DNA from: Anaeramoeba flamelloides
Taxonomy: Eukaryota; Metamonada; Anaeramoebidae
NCBI GenBank assembly: GCA_027625915.1
Contig: JANTQA010000012.1
Location: forward strand, 10,936,501-11,000,500
Direction: 5' to 3'
Length of the DNA: 64,000 nucleotides
Shown here: piece after piece, positions 32,192-43,849 of the stretch
How positions within the stretch are numbered: the first letter of the stretch is position 1
How the letters are laid out: each line of letters opens with the position of its first letter
Notes under the pieces: generated by a model
The model's database searches: none
What the model saw: only the letters and a program-made list of their open reading frames with translations
Told to the model about the DNA's origin: nothing
Translations under genes and position numbers: made by a program

Positions 32192-34276
32192 TTAATAGAT
32201 TAAAGATTTACCTAAATTTTTTACAAGTAAAAATCTAATTTTTTGAATTTGTGAATTATCGATTGATAAAAGTGTTTCCCTTTCGTGTTCAAAGGTTGTG
32301 ATTTGTTCTAAAAAGTTCATTATTACAAAGGTGCCATGCTTATCAAAAATGATTTCGTCCTGTAGGGATATTAGTTTTGCAATATCGTTAAGAATGGTTA
32401 GCCAGAATTGTTTGGGCAGGGTTCTTGTTTCGATTAATTTTACAATTATTTGAGCGCCCTTTTGCAATTGCCCCTTTTCAAAAAGATGGGTTATTTTGGA
32501 ATATTTGGAAAGGTAATTAAACAAATCCGATTGGTAGGAAGAATTTTTTTCGTTGATCACTGAGGAGATTGAATTTACTAGAATATCCAAATCGGAGAGA
32601 TCATTGGCATTTTTCAATATTTTGTCAACGGTCCTGTTTATTAAAACGTTTTTTCTTCTGATGGGGTCAATTGAAATCAGCCAAATCAGTGCTTGCACAT
32701 TATTGTTTGTTTGCAATAATTGTATTGCTCTTGTATTTTTAATCCTATCAGCGGATTTGTAAAGATCATTTTTATTACAAATATTGATTAATTTCTTGGC
32801 GTAATTGTCAGAATTGATTTTTTCTCTTTTTAAAAATAATTCGATATAGCTCCGTCCAACTGTTTTGCATTGCTTTAAATAGCTTGAGGTTGTTATAAAC
32901 ATGTCATTGCAATTGATTAATCTTTGGCAAAATTCAATCAGGTAATGTTCGCGCAAATCTAGCCCATTATAGGTGATTTTTTGGCTGTCAATGATTTTGG
33001 AATGGTAAAGCAGATCGATTAAATGGGCAGAAAGCCAAGGCGAAGCGATCAATGTTTCAATCATGCGAATGACCTTGATTGGGGAGTTTTTTAAGATCAT
33101 CATGATAATTTCGTTTGTTGGCGTGTCCTCAGTGTTGATAAATTCCTTTCTGCACTGCTCTACAAGCAGTGGCAGTTCCTTGATTGTGAGATTTGGTTTG
33201 ATCCAAAGCACATTGGCAATCAAAAATTCGATCCAGTTTTGGCTGTATTGTCTAATCACGTCAAAGTCGCCAGCAAAAATCATTAAGAGCTCCTTCCAGT
33301 TTTTGATCAAGAGGGAAATGGAATTATCATAGCTAATATTAAATTCTGGCAGCCGCTCGATCTTTTGTTGGCATTCCCTTTGCCATTTTTTTAATCTTTC
33401 TACGGAATCGCTGGTGTTGGAAATCTCAAAGTCCCTTGGGCAACTCGACAATTCTGATTTGATAAATTTAATTATTTTGATTAAAGATTTATTCACGTTT
33501 GGAGATTTTTTAATTTCACTTAGCTCCTGTTCAATGAAAAAAAAGACCTGTTCAAAGTCACCAACTAGTGCTGACTGAAGGACTTGAATGAGATCTATTT
33601 TGTTCAAATTTTGCTTTTTCATTAATTTGTTTTGTTTTTGGATTTTTTTGTTTTTTTTGTCGTTCCTGCTGTTGTTTGTTTGGAAAATATTCTGTCTCAA
33701 GCTGTTGTTGTTCATCGAGAAATGGTAAAGATACCAATTCGATAACGGCTCCCTTGCTGTCACATACACAGTTTGATCAATGAAAATGATTTCGCAGAGG
33801 TGCCAGAGCATTACAGCCAGCCCAATCAGGTTTGCTTCATCGACTAAATTCGGATCCCTTTTGGATTTCTGAGACAAGCTGACCAAATATTCTGTTAAAA
33901 CGGCCCTGTACTGACGGCTGATTAAAACAAGATCCGACTGGAATTTGTTGAGCCTTTCATTTAAATTCAAATTTAGTTGCAAATTTAAAATCGTTGATTG
34001 CTTTTGTTTTTTTTCTAACTTTAATTTTGCAGAGAGCTTTTGAAGTGAGAGAAAGATCCCATGCGACTGTGAATAAAATTTCCTTGTGGAACTTAAAATT
34101 AGAGAGTCCCATTTGAGTTGGTTGATTGACGAATTCTTGATCGACAACCTTTTTGTTTTTTCAAGAATTGGCCTTTGTGTTGAAAAAAGCAATAAGCCAC
34201 CACTTTGCTCCCAATTAAAATTGATGCTTTCAGTCACAGATAAACGCAATTGCTTTGGTATCGAATTGGAGATCAT
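32192..34276 (-). CDS. NUP85: Nucleoporin NUP85, scaffold of the NUP107-160 (Y) complex
   Basis: A single uninterrupted exon of 694 residues, close to the ~656 of human NUP85. NUP85 is an alpha-helical ACE1-type scaffold of the Y complex that forms the nuclear pore ring; it binds SEH1 by donating a beta-blade from its N-terminus. Here residues about 20-35 (FNWEQSGGLLLFSTQ) match the FDWGPGEMLVCET region that begins the human protein. Further matches are SHGIFLSLQKL (about 70-80), LWHLCEIIFI, the segment SPWLSAHLIDLLYHSKII, YLIEFCQRLI, and the C-terminal block from LPKQFWLTILNDIAKLISL to VKNLGKSLIY, against RSFWMTLLTDALPLL and LARNLARAII in human. A Lys/Asn-rich insert (NDKKNKKIQKQNKLMKKQN) sits in the N-terminal half. 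Codon use is slightly richer in G and C than the surroundings. The start ATG is the only one near the conserved N-terminus. Confidence 0.95.
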   Translation of the reverse strand: MISNSIPKQLRLSVTESINFNWEQSGGLLLFSTQRPILEKTKRLSIKNSSINQLKWDSLILSSTRKFYSQSHGIFLSLQKLSAKLKLEKKQKQSTILNLQLNLNLNERLNKFQSDLVLISRQYRAVLTEYLVSLSQKSKRDPNLVDEANLIGLAVMLWHLCEIIFIDQTVYVTAREPLSNWYLYHFSMNNNSLRQNIFQTNNSRNDKKNKKIQKQNKLMKKQNLNKIDLIQVLQSALVGDFEQVFFFIEQELSEIKKSPNVNKSLIKIIKFIKSELSSCPRDFEISNTSDSVERLKKWQRECQQKIERLPEFNISYDNSISLLIKNWKELLMIFAGDFDVIRQYSQNWIEFLIANVLWIKPNLTIKELPLLVEQCRKEFINTEDTPTNEIIMMILKNSPIKVIRMIETLIASPWLSAHLIDLLYHSKIIDSQKITYNGLDLREHYLIEFCQRLINCNDMFITTSSYLKQCKTVGRSYIELFLKREKINSDNYAKKLINICNKNDLYKSADRIKNTRAIQLLQTNNNVQALIWLISIDPIRRKNVLINRTVDKILKNANDLSDLDILVNSISSVINEKNSSYQSDLFNYLSKYSKITHLFEKGQLQKGAQIIVKLIETRTLPKQFWLTILNDIAKLISLQDEIIFDKHGTFVIMNFLEQITTFEHERETLLSIDNSQIQKIRFLLVKNLGKSLIY

Positions 34277-35400
34277 TTAAAGGAATTTTAAGATCGAGTC
34301 TAATTGTAAGAAAGTACAAATGGAAAAAAATGACTGTTAAAAGTTTTTTTTATTTTTTCCACAAGTTTTATTTTTAGAGGGTGGGTTTTCAAAACCATAA
34401 AAGTCTTTTTTCGAATAGGTTAAAGATTGAGAATTTTTAAAATGTTATCCTTTCTATTTTAAAGAATTAGTAATTGTTGGTTATTTTGATGTTTTTTCGG
34501 AATAATTCAAAAAGAATAATTGTTTTTTTAGAATGAAAAATTGTTAATCTGGTAAGGAATAATTGGGTTAAATATACTTTTTTTTGAAATGTTATGTTTA
34601 ATTCTACCTTTGGTATCAATAAGTGGTTCATTTTCGAGTATTTGTTTTATTGTTTATTATGGTTTATAATTAAAGTAGTCATAAAAATTGGAAAAGTATA
34701 TATTTTTCCTATTTAATAACAAATATTACTTACAATTTGGTAAAAAAGTGGAAAAAGGAATAAAAACCTACACAATTTTTAAATTGTAAACCTTAATAGA
34801 ACCTGAATAGGAAAAATAAAATCAATTAATAAAGGAAACAAATTAACTTAAAGAATAATTTATTATATTATTTTACATCAAAACAACTCAAAAAAATTAA
34901 ATCACTTTTTAGTTCTCAAAATATATTGTGTGGTTTAGATCTTAAAAATTATCAATTTTTTGCACAAAGTACCAAAAATATATTTAATAACAGATCCCTC
35001 AAATAAAAACCCAAGCAAAAAATGGGATTAGAAAAACTATTGTTTTACTAAATCCTCCTTATTTACTTTAATCATTGATTTTTTCTTGTAAAAATTTCAC
35101 TTATATTAAAAATGTTGGTTCATTGTGTAAATATAAAAAACAAGAATATATAAAACGAGAAATAGTGCTCTTTAAATAAATATTAAAAAAAAGAATTCTC
35201 ATAATATTTAAAAATAATTTTTGTGACAAAAAATCCAATGTAGATAGTTTTTTTTTTTTAGAGAAAGATAATAAATTTATCTTACAAGTTTTTTGAATAT
35301 GACAACATTTATGAAATAAAAGCATTGAATATTATTGAAACGATTTCCAATATACAAGATCTAACTTTAAAAACAATTTAATCTGAACCTAGTATATATA
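34277..35400. other. Upstream region of NUP85 and spacer, no gene
   Basis: No gene found. The frame at 35101-35325 is A/T-driven. TA repeats at about 35391-35408 lead into the next element. Confidence 0.5.
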
Positions 35401-35945
35401 TATATATAAACCCCATTCAAAAAATTTGGAAACACCTAAATCAAAAATTGGCAAAAAAAAAAAACTCAAATTATTATATTTTTACAAACCTAATAAAAAA
35501 CAACTTTTGTATAACCTAGTATTAATGTTTTTATCAGTAATCATTTATATCCAAACAAAAAGAAAAAAATATAAAACGAAAAAATAAAAATCGGTGTGTC
35601 CAAAATAATGAAACGAGATGAATAACAATCTCGTGGTGAGTTAGTGGAAATTTCACCAACAATTGTTGATCGTTCAAATGAAAAGATACTATAGAATAAT
35701 TGTATGTGATTTATCTATTTAAAAAACTCAACGCTAATTTTCGAACAACCTTTGAAAAAAGTTTTCAGATTAAAAGAAACTGATTACACAACTCAAAAAA
35801 GGAAATGAAAACAAAAAAGAAAAGATAAAAAACGAAATAGTTTGTAAAATTAAAATTATTTTTAAATTGGATGTAAAGTTTAGTATTGTTATTTTTCTTA
35901 CTATTTAAACTGTGTCCAAATTTTTGGAAAATCGTTTATATATAT
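35401..35945. repeat. ~545-bp inverted-repeat element, family F copy 1
   Basis: It begins TATATAAACCCCATTC followed by AAAAAATTTGGAAACAC. It ends with GTGTCCAAATTTTTGGAAAA then TCGTTTATATA, an imperfect inverted repeat of about 30 bp. It aligns with 57632-58180 throughout; shared interior blocks include GTGTGTCCAAAATAA(T/C)GAAA and AAAAAAGGAAATGAAAACAA. The TATATA at both edges could be the target duplication. Confidence 0.8.
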
Positions 35946-38900
35946 TTATATATGTATGCATGGATGTGTATATGTTGTGTCTGTGTGAGTGCTTTTTCCT
36001 ACCTTCCTATTACTATACCTGGAAAAAAAACATTAGTTAAATTTTAATAATTACTAGTATGAGAAAATAAAATTAAAAAATTTCCAAGTTAGACAATAAT
36101 ATTACTACAATTATCATAATGTCATTGTAAATGGAGTTTATTCTTGATATCATCAACATTCTCGTTATTAAAAATCTTGAGGGTGATGTATTTATTATTT
36201 TTAACCGTTCTGAAATTTATAAAAGTTTCTATTCAAGAAAAAAATGTCTATTTTGGAGTGAAATATTTTAAATGGGGATGATTATGAATTTTAATTAAAT
36301 TCAACTTTATGATATTTTTTTAAATATATAATAACTAATAGTTTTTAAAAAAGTCCATTCATCTAAAAAAACTCAAATATAGAAAAAAAATAGCTGATGA
36401 TAAATTTTCGGTGTACTTCAAGTGCCATAGAGTGTCACCAAGTGGCTAGGTTTTTTTCGGATTCACAAAAAAAAATATTTTTTATCAAATTAACAGAACA
36501 AATAATTCTTTAATAGTCCAAAATAATTGATTCCCTATTTGAAGGATATTTATCAGATTTAGAATGCTTTCAGAATATAATAAAAAATGAATTCTTATCT
36601 AGAAGCAAAAAAGTTTTTAAATTTTTTACTATTAAATTTCAAAAAAATATAAATAGAAACTCGAAAAATGGATTTTTTAACTTTGATTGCAAAATATCCA
36701 GAAAAATATTTTTTGATCATAGACCCTTTATTGCTCAATAGTTTTTATTATATTTGAAGTTATTAAAAGGTAAAAAATTAGCAAATGTTTAATATTTTTT
36801 TGAAAAAATTGCTTCCAGTTCGTGATAAGTTAACGGAAAAGTATGTACAAAATGTATGTAATGTGTTAACAGTTGTCGGTGTTGGGTCATTTGTGTCACT
36901 ACATTAAGATTACCTTTAGTTTTTTATTGAACCTTTTGTACCAAACACTTAGGTTAAATTAATATTTAATGACTTTTTTAACCTGTTTAAAATTAAAAAA
37001 AAATTATCTTATTAAAAGTTTCATCATTAAATGACGATCAAATAGAAAAGAAACAATGAGTAAAGATGGGAATAGATTTGGTAAATTTATAAAAATAAAA
37101 TACATATTATAAAAATAAACTAAAATTCTAAACTTTTCTCAAAAAACTAAGAAAAATTTGTAGAGATGATTTTTTAAATAATAAAAAAACAAATAATTTT
37201 ATAAAAAAAGAAAGAATTACGAATAAAGTGAAAAAAATTCAATTCATAATTTAAATTTTTCATAATTTAACGAGTACTTTATATTTAATTTTTTTTTGGT
37301 CTTGTATATATTTTAGGGTGAAATAAATGTTATATTGAGACAAGAAGATAAGAAGTGTCGGATTTTATTTGGAAAATGAATTTTTATACTTTAGAAATAG
37401 TGGTATTTTTCGTATGTATATGTTAATTGTTTTAAATATCTTATTTGACGAAAAATGTTTTTTTTTTTAAAGACCCTAGTCACTTCAAAAAAAAAATAAC
37501 TGGTAATTTGACTTAATCTTTCGAAAATAAGAAATATATTTTTTTTCCTTTTTGTATGCTATGAATACCATCCGATCAGGGCAAATTTATTACTTATTTT
37601 CCCAAATTCATTCAAATATAAGCAGTTAACTGTTTACCTTTCTGTGGTTAATTATCTGTAGTGGTTAAGAAATTAATCAATAGTCATTTTGTAATAATTG
37701 GGGGGGGGGACTTATTTTTCAGACTTTTCTTATAAAAATAGAGTTTCAATGAAATCTACGAAATGTGTGAACTCAATTTATTTATTTGGTGATTTTTTGT
37801 ATTTTATATTTTGGATGAACAAAAAATGGAAAATCTAAAAAAAAATACAATATCATAAAATTTAAAAAGAATTGTAAAAAATGTGTATAATGTTCTACTA
37901 GAATTCTTTTAAAACTTATTACCTAAAATTAATATTTTTTTAAAAAAAGATTAATCAATTTTTTTTATTATTAACAGTTCAAAATTCAATACGTATACTC
38001 ATTGTTTTAAAAAAATAAATAATTTTATTTGATTAAACAAATCTTGTTATATTCAAAGAATGTACAAAAAATATACTTTAAAAATTAAACCACTAGGGTT
38101 TTTGTATGAACTTGTATAAAAAAATCTACTTTATTTCAAAATAAATAGAATAAATAAATTACATAAAAAAAAAATAAATTTTCTTTGTTTGAATCATATT
38201 GTTGATCATTTTTTTTTAGTTTTAGTTAACAAAAAACTTATATATTAACAAACAAACCATCAAGTCGAAAATTCTTCAAAAAATCATTTTTAAAAATCTG
38301 GGAGATAAAACTTATAACTGTCATTATTTGTGTGAAGTTGAGAAAGTATTTAATATATTTTTCTTGGCAGGGTGATATTTATAGTGTCCATATTGAAAAA
38401 AAATATCACTGTAAAAATAATTAGTCGAATATACTGAGTTATTATTTGTTGAACGGTGAGGATCTTCAATAAAAAAAAATTAAAAAAAAATCAAAATAAA
38501 TTCTTTAAAAACATTTTATTCATTTTTTTTAGATATTTAAAACTAGACAAATTTTTGAATTTTAATTAAAATTATAAAAGTAATTATTCTCAAGTAAAAA
38601 ATTAATTTTTAGTAAATCAAAAATTTTTTACAAGTCTTTACATGGCATCTTTAAACACTAATAATAAAGGAACTGTGCTAATAACAGCACTTTTTGGATT
38701 TCATTTTTGTTTTTTTTTTTATACAAAATATTACTAATTAATTAAGATCTAGAGAAAATTCATATTTCTACTATACATCTTACTCTTCTATTTTTTTTAT
38801 CTTTGGATACTTTAACAAAAACCCGGTCATTTTTTTCTCAAAAAAAAAAAAAGAAAAGAAAAGAAAAAGAAAAAGAAAGAAAGAAAGAAAATAGAAAAAA

Positions 38901-39340
38901 CAAATAAAACTCATAATCAATATGAGTATATTATTAAATAAAGATATTTTATCTGGATATAACCATTATTAATATTTATAGAAAGAAATTTATTTTATTT
39001 CATTTTTTTAGCTTAGTTTTCAAAAAAGAAAAAAGAAAAGTTGCTATTAATATCTCTTAATTTGATTCTTTTTTTCCACTGGTTAATAGCCCATACTTGT
39101 TTATTTTTTTAGATGATTATTAAATATCAAAAGATTAAACATATGCATATGTTTTACTTTTAATTTATCAAATTTTTTATAAATTTAGGTCAGATAATTT
39201 TTATTCACGTTAATAATTAAAAAAGAAGAAGAAGAAGAAAAAGAAAGAAAGAAAATCAATGAATATTATCAAATATCTAATTTAAATAATTATAGTATGT
39301 TATTTTGACCCATAATAATTGAAAAAATGAATGTTACTTA
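35946..39340. other. Intergenic, several weak repeats, no gene
   Basis: A segment near 36400-36460 (CAAGTGCCATAGAGTGTCAC) resembles 40430-40480. About 38055-38170 resembles part of the 1.2-kb repeat at 44.1-44.2 kb. G10 runs at 37700-37709. Purine-only tracts of AAAGA and GAA units lie at 38840-38890 and 39220-39256. No coding region could be supported. Confidence 0.45.
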
Positions 39341-39537
39341 CAGTCAGTTCCACATTAAAGGCACAAACTTTCAACGAATTTAAGACACAAAAAAAAATCT
39401 CAAATTAAGACACAAAATTCAAATTCTAGTAAAACCAATTGTAAAAAAAAAAATTCCAAATTTTGTTTCTTAATTTGGGATTTTTTTGTGCTTTAAATTT
39501 TGATGAAAGTTTGTGTATTTAAAAGTGGAACTGACTG
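39341..39537. repeat. TTAAGGCACAAA MITE, copy 5
   Basis: A 197-bp element between TA dinucleotides: CAGTCAGTTCCACATTAAAG at the left and AAAAGTGGAACTGACTG at the right. It is among the best preserved copies. Confidence 0.88.
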
Positions 39538-39928
39538 TAATTGTTTAAATTTTAAGAAATTTCATAAATAATTGAATATAAACAAATTAATCAATTTATT
39601 GATCCAGTCAAGTGTTCAATATTTGATTAATTATTCTTATATTTTTCAAATAATAGTATATATCCAATACTTTTTGCCTATAAACAATCTCCTAAATTAC
39701 TAAAAGTTAGGTCTTTTAAAATACAAAATCTTTTAAAAATTTTTTAATTTTATTTAAGTTCCAAAAAATAAAAACAAAGAGATTCCATATCTTTTTACTG
39801 TAAGTTAATAAGAATAAATCAATATCTTTAAAAATTGGTGAGTTTTTTTTTCTAAAGTTGATAATATTGTTGATTTATTGGGTTTAATTGAATCCTTCTT
39901 TAAATACTTTATTTATTTTTTTTATTCC

Positions 39929-40026
<98 letters not shown>

Positions 40027-40036
40027 GGGGGGGGGG
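39929..40036. repeat. (AAT)~29 microsatellite ending in A-run then G10
   Basis: About 29 uninterrupted AAT units to 40017, then A to 40026 and ten G to 40036. Reading frames across it on both strands are poly-Ile artefacts. Confidence 0.95.
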
Positions 40037-40585
40037 TGTTAATCCTTTAACGATTATAATCTCTAAAACGGGGAACAAAATTAAATTGTATTAGGTTTAT
40101 GGGAAAGTTATTTTGGTTCGTAAATTATTGGTATTGAACTTCAATAATGATTTTGGTAGTAGTAAAAAAAGGTAATTTTCTGTTTTTTTATTTTTTTTTT
40201 TTCTAAAATATAAATTAAAGAAACTAAAATTTTATTTCTATATGTTCAAAGTATTAAAGAGAAAAATTACTATTTTTGAATTTCTAATTGCGATTTTTAT
40301 TTATACTTGGTTTTATTTGGTGCTTATTAAAAAATCATTTTTTAAGATCCACCATCTTTATAGTTATAATGTGTAATAAATTTATTTTTGAGTCTTTTTT
40401 AAAATTTCTTAATAAAAAAACGATCTAATTCGTAAAGTGTGGCCAAGTGTCATCAAGCGCTGTAGAGTGCGTAGGATTTTTTGGGTTTGGTATTTTATTT
40501 GAGAAGTGTTCTGGGTTTTTTTTTTTCTTTTTGAAATAAAGAGAAAATTTTAATAAATTTTCGGTTTATTCAAAAAGTAAAAAAA

Positions 40586-40690
40586 CCTAACGAAAATCTA
40601 TTGATTTTCTAAATAAATAGAAAACTTAAAAAAAAACCTAACGAAAATCTATTGGTTATCCCAATAAACAGTAAACTCGAGAAAACCTAA
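40586..40690. repeat. Two-copy tandem repeat, ~53-bp unit
   Basis: AACCTAACGAAAATCTATTG occurs at about 40587 and again at about 40641. Each is followed by similar sequence ending in AATAAA(T/C)AG(A/T)AAACT. A third partial AACCTAA start follows at about 40684. Confidence 0.7.
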
Positions 40691-40696
40691 TGGTAC

Positions 40697-40762
40697 TTTT
40701 CAAGAATTCAAACGAATATAGAAAAATCTTAGATTTTACACAATTCTTTTGAATTCTGAAAA
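40697..40762. repeat. Short hairpin repeat, copy 3
   Basis: TTTTCAAGAATTCAAA and TTTTGAATTCTGAAAA form the arms. The spacer shares AGATTTTACACAATTC with copy 1 at 2973-3039. Confidence 0.6.
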
Positions 40763-41303
40763 AGCTAACCACAATTTTATTTTATTTCAGAAATAAAAAG
40801 AATATTTTTGAAATGTTCTTTGAAATTTTAAAATTAAAAAAAAAACCTAAGAGCAAATAAGGGTGTTCAATAATTAGTCCCTTAAATAATAATAAAATAA
40901 AATAAAACATTTTTTTTTTTTAGGCAATTGGGTAAAGGGGGAATGAAATTTTCAATTGACAGCCCAAAATTTACACCTATTTTCTTGTTGTTTTTTTATT
41001 TTATCATTCTTTACTCTACAATTTGAATTTCAGAAAATCTAAAAAAAAATAATTCAACTTTTGTAATATCATTGAAATTTCTATAAAGCCCAAAGATAAT
41101 CAGATAAAAACCAAAATAGTATAACCTTAACCAGTGTAATACAACCTTTTTTTCAAATTCCAGGGATTGTAAACCTTAATCCGAAAATGTCTTAAATATA
41201 ATTTTAAAGTGTCCCAAAAAGCCAAATTTTCATACAACTTTCCTTTGCTAAAAATTGAAAAATGATGTGAAATCAAATAAGTCAATAACTCTCAACTTCT
41301 CAG

Positions 41304-41429
41304 GGGTTGTGTGGGGAATGGTGTCAGGGAAAGTAATTTCGAATGTTCAAGAGGTTAAATTTTCTTCAGCTTTGCTATACCTTTTTATCGAAGAAATTTT
41401 TGAACGATTTATTTTTGAACAAAAAGCAC
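41304..41429 (+). other. Possible internal exon with histone-fold-like helix
   Basis: The stretch is open and flanked by CAACTTCTCAG (acceptor-like) and GTACGT (donor-like). It reads VVWGMVSGKVISNVQEVKF then SSALLYLFIEEIFERFIFEQ and KAR. The long amphipathic helix after a short loop resembles helix 2 of small histone-fold proteins such as CENP-X/MHF2. It is also noticeably richer in G than its surroundings. I could not find partner exons that join in frame. A 48-codon open stretch ending FEVNP (about 41912-42058) is nearby but does not splice to it cleanly. Treat as a weak lead. Confidence 0.22.
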
Positions 41430-42207
41430 GGTACGTTTGTTCATTTATTAAAGATTGGCCTAATATTGCTTAGCTTTGAATATTAATCTGAAATAGCAAT
41501 TTAGGAGGAAAGTTTTAGTGATCAAAAATAAATTAAAAACTTAAAAAAATTTGAACTTTAGAATTCAATAAAAATCTAACTATGAAGTAGAGTTGGCTTA
41601 TCAAGAAAGTCAAATTAACATCATAGCATGTGTAAATAATAAATTACTCTTTCTATTTAAATCTTGAAATGATCCTCTAAGTTTCATCCATTTCCTTTAG
41701 ATTGTTTTTTGTTCTTTTCATAATTTCCTTTTTTTTTCAATAGAAATTTTGATAAATCCATTTTGTTTTGGAAATTTGGTTGAAATTTGAAATACTTTCG
41801 AAAACGAATGTGAGTCTTTTCTTTTGACCTGAAAATTTTTCAAAATTAATTTATTCTGCTTTTTTGTTAAAATTGGTTGAAATATTTTGGAAGAAAAAAG
41901 AACCATAAAATAAGTTTCAAAACAACAGTTTCTTAAATCAGAAAATTTAATTTGTGCGACATTTATTTTAAAAAAAAAAACCTTTTGCAAATTAGATATT
42001 CTTGTTAAACTTGGATTCCAAAAGAAAGAACAAGATATAGTATTTGAGGTTAACCCATAAACTAAAAAACAAAAATGTATTACTTTCATTTTTTCTTATT
42101 TCCCAAACCATCTTTTTAATTCAAAAAATTTTAATTTATCATTCCTTGATAAAATTTCCCATTCTATCTTTTCACCAAAAACACAAACAGCACCAAAGAT
42201 TCTTCAC

Positions 42208-42594
42208 ATGGAATACGTCATCATACAAAAGTCAAACGAAGTTGTTGAAGTCATGCAAAAGGTTAAAAGCGATATCAAAGAGATCTTAGATCAAGAAGTG
42301 GACACAACAAAGGAAAACAGCGAAGAAGAAAACGAAACCGAAACAGTGGATCTGGAAGAACGCAGACAAAAGAAAATTGACCGATTTAAAGAAACAGAAG
42401 AGTTGGATGAGCAATATGAAACAAACAACGAAAGAAAAAGCAGGTTTATATCAATCGAAGAATACCAAGAAAGAAAAAACACCCAAGAATTCGAAAGAGA
42501 AATCCATTCCCTTCATAAAATTAAAACAGAAAAAACTAACAAGTCCAATGAAGATTCTGATTCTGATTTCGATGATCTTTTTAAAGATTTTTGA
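42208..42594 (+). CDS. Small acidic charged protein, function unknown
   Basis: A single-exon frame of 128 residues from ATG (CACATGG) to TGA. The N-terminal third is mixed hydrophobic and charged (MEYVIIQKSNEVVEVMQK) and likely helical. The rest is Glu/Lys-rich and probably coiled coil or disordered, with ERRQKKIDRFKETEELDEQ and RKSRFISIEEYQERK segments. It ends in a Ser/Asp stretch and DDLFKDF. Codon use is clearly that of a gene: G and C are richer than in the flanks. I recognise no family. The acidic tail with a terminal aromatic motif is the kind of short peptide that binds a partner protein, but that is only inference. Confidence 0.7.
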   Translation: MEYVIIQKSNEVVEVMQKVKSDIKEILDQEVDTTKENSEEENETETVDLEERRQKKIDRFKETEELDEQYETNNERKSRFISIEEYQERKNTQEFEREIHSLHKIKTEKTNKSNEDSDSDFDDLFKDF

Positions 42595-43849
42595 TTGTCC
42601 TGCTCGTTTGATAATGGAGTACTTTTTTTGTTTTCCTCGCAGCCTTTAAACGTTGCTTGGTTTTCTTTTTAAAAATGAAAAGTGTATTTTCTTTACCTTT
42701 ATTTTCTTTTTTTTTCTTTTCTCTTTTTTTAATGTTTTTTGAATGTTTTTTGTTTTTTGTTTTGAGTCTAATAAAAGATAAAAACAATTTAAATGAATTC
42801 TCTTTAAAGAACACACTTGATCCAAAACTTTTTTTTAAATTAATAAGGGGTCATGCTTTTTAAAAAAGATGTAAATTAAAAACAGATTTTGATAGAAAAA
42901 ATCTTTTTTTGTTGTTTATTTTCAAAAAGCTACTGCCCTTAAAAATCCTTTTTGGTTGCTGTTCTTTTAAGAGAGAAAAATAATTTTTACCCAAATATTT
43001 AAATGAAAATAATAAAAAAAAATTTTTTATTTTTGATCTTTTTTTCTTTTCCTTTTTCTTTTTTGAATTCATCAAAATCTCTTTTAGTGTTTCAACTTTC
43101 GAAAAAAATATCTCTTGAATACCCTTAGCAATGAAACGCTTTCTCTTTGAGTTTTAGTAACAGTTTCTATGACTTTTTATGACACTTGTCAAAAATGGCA
43201 GTATTTGTTTTGATTTTTGTTTTTACATTCATAATTATCATTTCTGAATCAAAATTTCTTTAGTTTAATTGTAATTTTTGTTTCTGTTTTGTGTGGTTTT
43301 TTGATTTTGCTTTGATAATTTTCGAGGTGAGTGTTTTTTAAGATTTTCTTTTCATTTGTAGTCTTGTTTAAATAATTTCAGAAGATAATTTTGAATAACA
43401 ACTTTTATTAAGTAATTTCTTGTTATTAAAATTTTGATATTTTTCGAATGCCCGATCAGCTTTTTAGTGTCTTTTCGCCTTGGACAAAACTTTCAGACTT
43501 TACCCATTTGACGGAAAAATGATTTTATTTAAAAAGCAAAATAACGAAAAATTTTTAACAAAAACAAATTATTTTTTCGTTTTGTTGGTTTTGTAAAAAA
43601 ATTTAATTCAATCTGATTTTTTTTAAATGACACTTTGATCAACCAAGTATATATGAAACTTATCTGTAGATGAGAATTAAAAAAATTGTGAAAGTTCTAT
43701 TTAGGTTTGGTTTTTATCCAACTCAGAAAATACTAAATTCTTCACAAAATAAGCCGGTATGATCTTTGATATTAGTGATCTCTTTAAAAATGAATAAAAA
43801 CAATTTAAATCACAATAAATTCTATTTGAAAAAAAAAAATTTTTTTTCT
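42595..43849. other. Downstream region, no further gene
   Basis: T-rich tracts follow the stop codon, probably 3' untranslated sequence. Frames at 42581-42814 and 42860-43075 on the reverse strand are Lys-rich products of poly(T) tracts. Confidence 0.5.

Noticed and set aside
35391-35408. TATA-rich sequence as a promoter
   Set aside because: TA repeats are everywhere in this genome and this one borders a repeat element; no gene follows.
39884-40094. Poly-Ile frames on both strands
   Set aside because: They are translations of the (AAT)n microsatellite.
41718-42089. Reverse-strand frame of 123 codons
   Set aside because: It is Phe/Lys/Ser-rich with no domain, and composition suggests poly(A)/(T) tracts; the plus strand has an equally open short frame there, so neither is secure.
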